A stretch of 8,182 nucleotides of DNA from positions 1 through 8,182 of the forward strand of contig CAJUTJ010000147.1 in the NCBI GenBank assembly GCA_910589655.1. Direction: 5' to 3'. The position numbers and the translations under genes are program-made. The notes under the pieces are model-generated. The model worked only from the letters and a program-made list of their open reading frames with translations, had not been told where the DNA came from and ran no database searches. Source of the DNA: an uncultured Acetatifactor sp. (GTDB lineage Bacteria; Bacillota; Clostridia; Lachnospirales; Lachnospiraceae). Of the stretch, positions 1 to 4,140 are shown piece after piece (the stretch's first letter is position 1; each line of letters begins with the position of its first letter).

Positions 1-119
1 CTGATACATTGGCGCAGAATGATTATTTCATATGCAAGGCGGAGGAATGAGGCGTAGCGGTGGCTACGTCGATTGACGACAACGAAGCAGATGAAAAATC
101 AGACAAGCCAAGGTGTCAG
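1..119. repeat. Long imperfect fold-back (inverted) repeat, MITE- or REP-like
   Basis: The two halves of this segment are imperfect reverse complements. The outer arms are CTGATACATTGGC (1-13) and GCCAAGGTGTCAG (107-119), matching at 11 of 13 positions. Further in, TGATTATTTCATATGC on the left matches GCAGATGAAAAATCA on the right apart from one inserted base and one mismatch. The centre is a perfect CGTAGC/GCTACG stem (53-58 and 63-68) with a GGTG loop. No coding potential is apparent. Such a small fold-back suggests a non-autonomous mobile or palindromic intergenic element; that role is inferred. The element ends exactly at the window edge, so flanking target duplications cannot be judged. 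Confidence 0.6.
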
Positions 120-169
120 TTAATTAATATTCGTTGTACTTTTTGATTGCCTTTTGATTTATGACATAG

Positions 170-196
170 AAAAAACCCTTGATTTTCAAGGGTTTT
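170..196 (-). terminator. Rho-independent terminator behind the tRNA-Thr remnant
   Basis: On the minus strand this reads as an 11-bp perfect stem, AAAACCCTTGA paired with TCAAGGGTTTT, with a 3-nt loop and a run of T ending in TTTTTTC. It begins a few bases past the 3' end of the partial tRNA-Thr at 199-242. It is therefore probably the original terminator of the tRNA-Thr gene, displaced when DNA was inserted. Confidence 0.8.
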
Positions 197-198
197 CC

Positions 199-242
199 AA
201 AGCTGCTGACGGGAATCGAACCCGTGACCTCCGCACTACCAA
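199..242 (-). repeat. tRNA-Thr 3'-half remnant; att-like direct repeat, copy 1
   Basis: On the minus strand this contains the anticodon loop, the 3' side of the anticodon stem, the variable loop, the T arm and the acceptor 3' strand of tRNA-Thr. It matches the intact gene (2656-2699) at 43 of 44 bases. The one difference is at 219, where this copy has the canonical TTC of the T-loop and the intact gene has TCC. Similarity stops at the 5' side of the anticodon loop, so no D arm or 5' acceptor strand remains and it cannot make a tRNA. Tyrosine-recombinase elements inserting into a tRNA 3' end leave this footprint, with a boundary often in the anticodon loop. A decayed tandem tRNA-Thr copy is the alternative. 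Confidence 0.85.
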
Positions 243-361
243 AAAGCAATAACGCTTTATCTGTGTTATCTCGGTTTTGCCTGATGTTGCGTGAAACGCT
301 GTATTTTAGCGGAGTTCTTTTCACAGCTTTGCGTGCGTTTTCATTGTTCGCTGTAAGTTTA

Positions 362-379
362 CTAACAAGATTCTAACAA
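362..379. repeat. Paired CTAACAA motifs near the left island end (possible arm-type sites)
   Basis: CTAACAA occurs at 362-368 and 373-379, 11 bp apart start to start. A matching pair in the same orientation lies at 2565-2583, near the other tRNA-Thr repeat. Arm-type integrase binding sites are short direct repeats inside the ends of integrated elements, so this is a possible reading. The motifs are short and AT-rich and could be chance. The surrounding gene-free stretch (243-422) shows nothing else beyond a weak AAAGC/GCTTT hairpin at 243-258. Confidence 0.3.
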
Positions 380-422
380 AAAGCCTACAACACGTCAATC
401 AGATATTTTAGGAATAGCAGTC

Positions 423-686
423 TTAATCATCATAGTGTCCTCTGCATGATATGATTTTAATATTTTGCAATTCATCAACATCGTATACCAAGCGGTTTTT
501 TTCATCAATCCGTCTGGAATATCCGGGACGATATTTCAGCGGCTCCGGCTTTCCAATGCCTTGCATTGCCCCATTTCGCTTAATATCCACTAATAGACTA
601 TTGATTCTCTTTGCTGTTTTCCTGTCTTGAGACTGCCAATAAATGTAATCAGAAAATCCTTTGTCTGTAAAGGTAAAATCATTCAT
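423..686 (-). CDS. yoeB: Txe/YoeB family mRNA-interferase toxin
   Basis: This 87-residue protein matches the YoeB branch of the RelE superfamily in length and motifs. These toxins are ribosome-dependent endoribonucleases that cleave mRNA in the A site and are neutralised by a YefM-type antitoxin. Visible signatures are GKPEPLK (45-51, with Glu48), SRRI (57-60), the RLVY strand (65-68) and the C-terminal SCRGHY (80-85). Glu48, Arg65 and His84 sit where YoeB has its catalytic Glu, Arg and His. The ATG overlaps the end of the antitoxin gene by 8 bp and has no strong Shine-Dalgarno of its own, so translation is probably coupled to the antitoxin. The frame is intact and no key residue appears missing, so it is probably functional. 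Confidence 0.93.
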   Translation of the reverse strand: MNDFTFTDKGFSDYIYWQSQDRKTAKRINSLLVDIKRNGAMQGIGKPEPLKYRPGYSRRIDEKNRLVYDVDELQNIKIISCRGHYDD

Positions 687-999
687 CTTTATGTTTCATC
701 CGTTCCATCCAATTTAATACTTTTTCAGTAGGTTCCCAGTCATCAGATTCCATTGCCTGCAATTCTTCCATGCTGAAAGAAATGGATTCCCCATTTTCTA
801 ACTGCTTATAACTCCTGTCCAGCATAGCCAGATATTCTGCGTTTCTTCTGGCTTTTGCCATTTCGTTATATTCTTTTTCTGATACGATTACTACATTTTC
901 ATTTTTAGGTCGTGACACAATAAGCGTTTCGCCGCTTATTACTTTATTACACCATTCCTTAAAATTTTCACGCACATCCATGCTCTTTACTGCTAACAT
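679..999 (-). CDS. yefM: Phd/YefM family antitoxin
   Basis: This 106-residue protein is the first gene of a two-gene toxin-antitoxin operon. The N-terminal half (about 1-50) has the Phd/YefM fold pattern: MLAVKSMDVRENFKEWCNKV, then a segment of the type ETLIVSRPKNENVVIVSEKEY. In this family that domain dimerises and binds the operator. The C-terminal half is acidic (for example SMEELQAMESDDWEPTE) and would wrap around the toxin. It is longer than the usual 80-90 residues because of this tail. The start is set by GAGGTGAT at 1003-1010, directly upstream of ATG 999. A perfect sigma-A-type promoter lies upstream. Antitoxin first, toxin second with a short overlap is the classic arrangement. Confidence 0.92.
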   Translation of the reverse strand: MLAVKSMDVRENFKEWCNKVISGETLIVSRPKNENVVIVSEKEYNEMAKARRNAEYLAMLDRSYKQLENGESISFSMEELQAMESDDWEPTEKVLNWMERMKHKDE

Positions 1000-1002
1000 A
1001 GT

Positions 1003-1067
1003 ATCACCTCATAATTTCGTATGATTTTTCGTACTTTTATTATATATAGTTATTATGCGTCTGTCAA
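1003..1067 (-). promoter_or_regulatory. Promoter, possible operator and RBS of the yefM-yoeB operon
   Basis: On the minus strand a perfect -35 TTGACA (1062-1067) is separated by 17 bp from a perfect -10 TATAAT (1039-1044). The Shine-Dalgarno GAGGTGAT is at 1003-1010. Between the -10 and the RBS, TTTCGTA (plus strand) occurs twice, at 1015-1021 and 1027-1033, 12 bp start to start. This spacing suits two operator half-sites for an autoregulating antitoxin or TA complex; that role is inferred. The -35 lies only a few bases past the stop of the upstream hydrolase remnant, so the TA unit appears transcriptionally independent. Confidence 0.8.
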
Positions 1068-1073
1068 ATTGAT

Positions 1074-1628
1074 TTATGTTGGAAATGAAGAGAAATTGAA
1101 AACAGCCCCATCCGTAAAGGATATGCTTTCCCACAAATCATCTCCCAGTCCATACTCCGTTATCTGGCAATCGTGGTGAAGATCCTCCGCAATTTCAAGA
1201 ATGACATCTTTTAATTCCAGCTTATCAAGATACTTTTGTGGAATGGCTTCAAAGCCGAGTGCCGTTCCGAGTATATTTCCTGTAACCGCACCGGTGGAGT
1301 CGCTGTCGCCATCATGGTTGACTGCGGCTGCAACACCGTTTACAAAATCGTCAGAATATTTGAGTGCACAGTATATCGCTATTGCGAGAGTTTCCTCCGC
1401 CACCCAGCCTTCTCCGAGCTGCCGGATCGCGTCGAGGTCATCCTCGTTTTCACTGGATAGCACAATGGCTTTTTTTACCAGTGTCAATAGTTCATCCATG
1501 TGTTTCGCTTTTGGAAAGACAGAGGGTATCCGCTTGTATTTCTTCATGCCGATAGGCAGTTTTTCATTAGCGGCTAATATCTGTTCGACGGTCTGAATGT
1601 TTAACATGTATCTATCAACTCCCTGCAC
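1074..1628 (-). pseudogene. 5'-truncated ADP-ribosylglycohydrolase (DraG/ARH family)
   Basis: The 184-residue frame is the C-terminal half of an ADP-ribosylglycohydrolase, a family that removes ADP-ribose from proteins or small acceptors using a binuclear metal site. The diagnostic segment is NHDGDSDSTGAVTGNILG (104-121); Asp108, Asp110 and Ser111 correspond to the second metal-binding D-x-D-[ST] motif. LGEGWVAEETLAIAIY (71-86) is also typical. Family members are about 300 residues. The N-terminal half, with its first metal-ligand motif and the glycine-rich start, is absent here and is not found in the 400 bp upstream. The frame opens with GTG at 1628; ATG 1607, preceded by AGGGAG, is an alternative. 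Lacking half the active site, it is probably an inactive remnant, or a domain reused as a binding module. Confidence 0.8.
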
Positions 1629-2035
1629 GTTTCGTACTGAATATTCATAGATACATACTATATTCTTATTTCATATCTTTCAAGCAGCATATATACATCA
1701 CACTCCTATTATTGTTATTTTGTTGATAATTACATACATGTTTGGTTCTCTATATCTATTGGATCAAGACCCAAACTACACATGCACTGATACTATATCA
1801 CCAATCCCTATGTATACCCTATATAAACCCTGCATCATAGACTAATCATCAAAATTTCACTAACACCTAAAAGCATGAAAAAGGTAACTGTTTTGATGAC
1901 CGTTTTGCAATTTTATCCAACCGCATGATGAAAACTTTTGATTGTCTGAAGCACTCCGTCTGATATACCCAATCCTTTTTGTCGATACTTATATATCATT
2001 TGCTTTGACCTGTCCTCGACACCTCTGAAGCAATA
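1629..2035. other. AT-rich gene-free stretch
   Basis: About 400 bp without a convincing gene. The missing N-terminal half of the downstream hydrolase is not recognisable here in any frame I read. The only candidate is a 28-codon minus-strand frame from ATG 1999 to the stop at 1913, preceded by AGGT 8 bp upstream; its peptide (beginning MIYKYRQKGLGISDGVLQ) resembles nothing I know. I saw no terminator, tRNA or clear repeat. Confidence 0.5.
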
Positions 2036-2377
2036 CTATTTACGGAGAGCGACCCTCAAAATTTGCCAATCAGCTACTAAATTCCTATGTCTGCAAATTG
2101 TATCTCTGATTTCTTTTCCCGTATTACTGGAAAGAAGACTCTCAAAAAGGGGATCTCTGGCATTGTTCAAATATTCTTTAACACAAGGAATTATGTCCTC
2201 TATAAAAATCTTTTTGTATTCCACACACATGATCTCTATTGCCCGCTTTGATAAAATATCTTTCAGTTTTCGTTTATCCGCACCAAAAGCACGGCTCAGT
2301 CGCCTATCAATCAAGACGCATTCGATGCGGAGCATATTATAAAAAAGGAGAAGCAAAAAGACTGTCACCAACGACAA
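2036..2377 (-). CDS. Small protein of unknown function
   Basis: I do not recognise this protein of up to 113 residues. From TTG 2377 it starts with a hydrophobic segment (LVTVFLLLLFYNML, residues 3-16) and AGGAG lies 7 bp upstream. However, this start falls inside a strong terminator-type hairpin, so those first residues may be an accident of the hairpin sequence. The alternative start is ATG 2335 (residue 15), which lacks a clear ribosome binding site. The rest is mixed charged and hydrophobic, probably alpha-helical, with four Cys and a basic C-terminus (LRVALRK). It could be a genuine small gene attenuated by its leader, or the tail of a gene whose 5' part was lost. It lies within the putative island. 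Confidence 0.4.
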   Translation of the reverse strand: MSLVTVFLLLLFYNMLRIECVLIDRRLSRAFGADKRKLKDILSKRAIEIMCVEYKKIFIEDIIPCVKEYLNNARDPLFESLLSSNTGKEIRDTICRHRNLVADWQILRVALRK

Positions 2378-2388
2378 TCTGCTTCTCC
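2341..2388 (-). terminator. Strong terminator/attenuator hairpin ahead of the unknown ORF
   Basis: On the minus strand GGAGAAGCA (2388-2380) pairs perfectly with TGCTTCTCC (2355-2347). Inside it GATTGTC (2379-2373) pairs with GACAGTC (2366-2360) with one G-T pair, around a 6-nt loop and with a TTTT bulge on one side. TTTTTTATAAT follows immediately. This is a typical rho-independent terminator. It sits about 90 nt below a promoter and ends directly before ATG 2335. The AGGAG that could serve the TTG start of the next ORF lies inside the stem. Confidence 0.75.
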
Positions 2389-2431
2389 TAAAGCTACTCT
2401 ATATGATATTTTACTTCTCGTTTCTTATTTA
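2341..2431 (-). ncRNA. Candidate short RNA or attenuated leader (about 90 nt)
   Basis: A promoter at 2438-2466 and a strong terminator at 2341-2388 define a transcription unit of about 91 nt (start near 2431, inferred from the -10 position). The first 40 or so nucleotides are AT-rich and apparently unstructured; the last 48 form the hairpin. It contains no clear open frame apart from the start of the downstream ORF. It could be a small RNA or a leader controlling the gene at 2036-2335. I recognise no known RNA family or riboswitch motif. Confidence 0.35.
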
Positions 2432-2437
2432 TCCTAC

Positions 2438-2466
2438 ATTATATCTAATTAATTCCTAAAAGACAA
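2438..2466 (-). promoter_or_regulatory. Promoter upstream of the terminator-ended short RNA
   Basis: On the minus strand a perfect -10 TATAAT (2438-2443) is preceded at exactly 17 bp by TTGTCT (2461-2466), which matches four of six bases of the -35 consensus. It points toward the terminator hairpin and the unknown ORF. Confidence 0.5.
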
Positions 2467-2564
2467 TAATTTTTTGTTCCTTTTTCTTTTTTGGGAGAAT
2501 CGCATATAAATTAAATGGCTGATTCATAGGCTTTTCGGGGGATTGTAATCCGTTTTGCAGGAAG

Positions 2565-2583
2565 CTAACAAAAACTCTAACAA
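2565..2583. repeat. Paired CTAACAA motifs near the right island end (possible arm-type sites)
   Basis: CTAACAA occurs at 2565-2571 and 2577-2583, 12 bp apart start to start. This mirrors the pair at 362-379 near the other tRNA-derived repeat. Both pairs lie inside the segment bounded by the tRNA-Thr repeats and point the same way. Possible integrase arm-type sites, by analogy only. Confidence 0.3.
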
Positions 2584-2623
2584 ATTCCATATTACAGATC
2601 GCAATGAACTATCATACAGAAAT

Positions 2624-2648
2624 AGAAAAAGCCCTGAATATTCAGGAC
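2624..2648 (-). terminator. Rho-independent terminator of tRNA-Thr
   Basis: On the minus strand GTCCTGAA pairs with TTCAGGGC (one G-T pair), with tight TA or ATAT closure, followed by TTTTTCTATT. It begins 10 nt past the tRNA 3' end. Its sequence is unrelated to the terminator behind the tRNA remnant (170-196), so the two tRNA 3' ends have different downstream DNA, as expected at the two junctions of an insertion. Confidence 0.8.
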
Positions 2649-2655
2649 TTCTACA

Positions 2656-2699
2656 AAAGCTGCTGACGGGAATCGGACCCGTGACCTCCGCACTACCAA
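2656..2699 (-). repeat. att-like direct repeat, copy 2 (3' half of the intact tRNA-Thr)
   Basis: This 44-bp block repeats 199-242 in the same orientation with one mismatch (2676 versus 219). It spans from the anticodon loop to just past the tRNA 3' end. The distance between the copies is 2457 bp. By the usual tRNA-integration model this copy came with the incoming element and rebuilt the tRNA. Confidence 0.75.
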
Positions 2700-2730
2700 T
2701 GCGACGCTCTACCGACTGAGCCACAGCAGC
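2658..2730 (-). tRNA. tRNA-Thr (anticodon GGU)
   Basis: The 73-nt minus-strand sequence folds as a full cloverleaf. The acceptor GCTGCTG pairs with CAGCAGC, the D stem is GCTC/GAGC, and the anticodon stem TCGCA/TGCGG encloses the loop TTGGTAG with anticodon GGT. The variable loop is AGGTC, and the T stem ACGGG/CCCGT encloses TCCGATT. The discriminator is T and no CCA is encoded. It would decode ACC and ACU codons. A strong promoter lies upstream and a terminator downstream. The oddity is the T-loop: position 55, almost always U (pseudouridine), is C here. The partial copy at 199-242 has the canonical TTC. All stems remain paired, so the gene looks expressible, but elbow stability or modification could be affected. 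Confidence 0.93.
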
Positions 2731-2774
2731 ATCTCTGACTGCTCTCATTATACTCGAAGCAATCAACATAGGTT

Positions 2775-2803
2775 ATTTTATCAAAGACACTTCCGTTTGT
2801 CAA
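2775..2803 (-). promoter_or_regulatory. Promoter of tRNA-Thr
   Basis: On the minus strand a perfect -35 TTGACA (2798-2803) and -10 TAAAAT (2775-2780, five of six consensus bases) are separated by exactly 17 bp. The -10 ends 44 bp before the mature tRNA 5' end, leaving a short leader for RNase P removal. Such a near-consensus promoter fits a stable-RNA gene. Confidence 0.8.
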
Positions 2804-2851
2804 CAAAAAATGCAAATTTTTTTATGAAATTTGTCACGGTTTGTAATTGTT

Positions 2852-3019
2852 CACTCGCTGTCGCCGCGAGGTGTTTTCACGCTGTTTCTGCGTGATAAAC
2901 CCGAGACAGACATGCGCGAAATCGCTGTTTTTGCGATTTCTGTGCATAGGTTGCTGTGAACGAAGTGAACAGCAACCACGGTTTGATCCAGCCGAAATGA
3001 TTGCATCATTTGTCCGTGG
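2852..3019. repeat. Cluster of five hairpins, three with a shared core
   Basis: Five consecutive hairpins fill this stretch. H1 is CTCGC/GCGAG (2854-2870). H2 is TCACGC/GCGTGA (2877-2895), extendable to ten pairs with one bulge. H3 is GAAATCGC/GCGATTTC (2918-2940). H4 is GGTTGCTGT/ACAGCAACC (2949-2977). H5 is AAATGAT/ATCATTT with a TGC loop (2995-3011), nested in CCACGG/CCGTGG (2976-2981, 3014-3019), so its outer stem shares two bases with H4. H1-H3 share CGC-TGTNNNN-GCG, a 7-nt loop beginning TGT closed by CGC/GCG, while the outer stems differ. A CCAAAGC/GCTTTGG pair follows (3031-3037, 3083-3089). The plus strand from TTG 2847 to 3269 is open for 140 codons but has no RBS and overlaps tetR, so I do not call a gene. 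An interspersed palindromic element or structured RNA is possible. Confidence 0.55.
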
Positions 3020-3165
3020 AAACTTTCTCGCCAAAGCCATATCCGACAATCGCATCCACAAAGCTGATGCCGCCGTAAAAAAGCTTTGGACAATATTGTG
3101 CAACGGTGAATCAAAGCCCGGCTTCCGGCTGCTTATAATTCCCATGACCAAACCTGAAATTTTTA

Positions 3166-3813
3166 TCACATATGGTCCGGCTCACTGCAGCACAGCTGCC
3201 GTGTTATCTGCCTATGCACATAGAACTTCATTTTGTCCGGATCTATCTGAAAGCACTCTTCCGTACTGATACTAAGCATATAAGTCAGAAGACCGGAAAA
3301 CACCGTGTATACCATAAATTCCAGCGGCAGATCATTCCGGATCTCCTTTCTGTTTATGCCTTGGGTCAAAATATTTTCAAAAACCTTTATGGGATGATAC
3401 TTTCGGAAAGACTCAGACATCATCTTCCGGCGCACCAATTGGCTGAAATCGGAATGATCCGACAAAATGTGCACCATACGGATAAAGCAATACTTCCTGC
3501 CGCTTTCCCGCCCCATCTCCTCCAGCAGCCAAGAGAGCTGCTTCTCAAAACATTCCTGTTTCTGAAGCTCCTGCTCCAGCAAACCGAACATCCGCTGTAT
3601 GTGGAACACTACCGCACAGGCCACGATATCTTCTTTGGTATCAAAATAGTCATATGCCGTGCCCTTTCCGATACCCGCACGGTCAGTGATCATGGAAACC
3701 CGGACAGTGGATGCATCCTCCCCCTCCTCTATCAGTTGAATCACCGCGTCATACATTCGAAGTACTTTGGAAGGAATTTCCCAAGGCTCCTCCAATCCTG
3801 TCATTTTGGCCAT
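3166..3813 (-). CDS. TetR/AcrR family transcriptional regulator
   Basis: This 215-residue protein is a one-component repressor of the TetR family. The DNA-binding helix-turn-helix spans about 37-62, with the core ITDRAGIGKGTAYDYFDTKE (42-61), the typical TetR helix 3 pattern ending in YxYFxxKE. The rest (about 65-215) is a helical ligand-binding and dimerisation region, which is too variable to predict the ligand. The start at ATG 3813 is set by AAGGGGGG a few bases upstream. An in-frame start at 3876 would add 21 residues but would place the palindrome and RBS inside the gene, so I reject it. A palindromic operator precedes the gene, suggesting autorepression. The neighbouring efflux gene is on the same strand upstream, making it a plausible but unproven target. 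Confidence 0.92.
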   Translation of the reverse strand: MAKMTGLEEPWEIPSKVLRMYDAVIQLIEEGEDASTVRVSMITDRAGIGKGTAYDYFDTKEDIVACAVVFHIQRMFGLLEQELQKQECFEKQLSWLLEEMGRESGRKYCFIRMVHILSDHSDFSQLVRRKMMSESFRKYHPIKVFENILTQGINRKEIRNDLPLEFMVYTVFSGLLTYMLSISTEECFQIDPDKMKFYVHRQITRQLCCSEPDHM

Positions 3814-3830
3814 AATCCCACCCCCCTTAG

Positions 3831-3864
3831 ACAATGGGATATTCCCCGGCAGAATACCCATTGT
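3831..3864 (-). promoter_or_regulatory. 34-bp palindrome, likely TetR operator with overlapping promoter
   Basis: ACAATGGG at the left and CCCATTGT at the right are perfect inverted repeats, continued inward by TATTC and GAATA with one extra base on the left. This gives 13 paired positions around CCCCGGCA-like centre sequence. It lies just upstream of the tetR Shine-Dalgarno, where an autorepressor should bind. Candidate minus-strand promoters overlap it: TTGTGT (3873-3878), 16 bp, TATTCT (3851-3856), or TTTACA (3862-3867), 17 bp, GAATAT (3839-3844). Both are weak matches, so the exact promoter is uncertain. Confidence 0.65.
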
Positions 3865-4054
3865 AAAGTGTAACACAACGGCTCAGCCATACGGCACGCC
3901 AAGTAAAAAGCAACGTCTCAATTTGGGAGAAGACGCCACTCCCCGGAAAAAGCATTTATCAAACACGCTCCGGCAAAGCACAAACATGTGCAGTCCCATA
4001 AAATCAGTCAGGAAAGCCCGTTCTTCATTTATCGTTGTTGCCTATCTAATACCT

Positions 4055-4140
4055 GTTTTCTATCAATCGTCTTTCTTTTTCCTTCAATCACCTTTCTTTT
4101 CCCCATCAACCGTCTTTCTTTTTTCCTTCATTCTTCTTTC
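4055..4140. repeat. Four tandem imperfect 21-22 bp repeats across the RND stop codon
   Basis: Units lie at 4055-4075, 4076-4096, 4097-4118 and 4119-4140. Each ends in CTTTC and resembles TTTTTCCTTCAATCGTCTTTC on the plus strand. The unit nearest the gene is the most diverged and contains the RND stop codon (4128-4130). On the minus strand the array is purine-rich, and the RND frame stays open for 32 sense codons after the TGA, encoding a strongly basic stretch up to TAA. The array could be slippage-generated 3' UTR sequence or the relic of a longer C-terminus. The rest of the tetR-pump gap (3879-4054) shows no gene and no clear terminator. Confidence 0.65.

Noticed and set aside
124..324. 66-codon minus-strand open frame
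   Set aside because: It runs through the tRNA-Thr remnant and its terminator, giving the same tRNA-derived peptide; it has no RBS.
1201..1596. Plus-strand open frames over the hydrolase remnant
   Set aside because: They are antisense to a frame with the conserved DGDSDSTG motif and have Ser-rich, shadow-like composition.
2524..2769. 81-codon minus-strand open frame
   Set aside because: It translates straight through the tRNA-Thr gene and its terminator; the peptide is an artefact of the tRNA sequence.
2852..3019. Known riboswitch or T-box leader
   Set aside because: No T-box sequence or riboswitch core is recognisable, and the hairpins lie upstream of the tRNA promoter rather than in the leader of a gene.
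3172..3873. 233-codon plus-strand open frame
   Set aside because: It is fully antisense to the clearly recognisable tetR gene, which has an RBS, and shows no family features.
3814..3876. Upstream start adding 21 residues to the TetR protein
   Set aside because: The strong AAGGGGGG and the palindromic operator lie within that extension, so ATG 3813 is the better start.
4055..4140. CRISPR array
   Set aside because: The 21-22 bp units are contiguous, with no spacers and no cas genes nearby.
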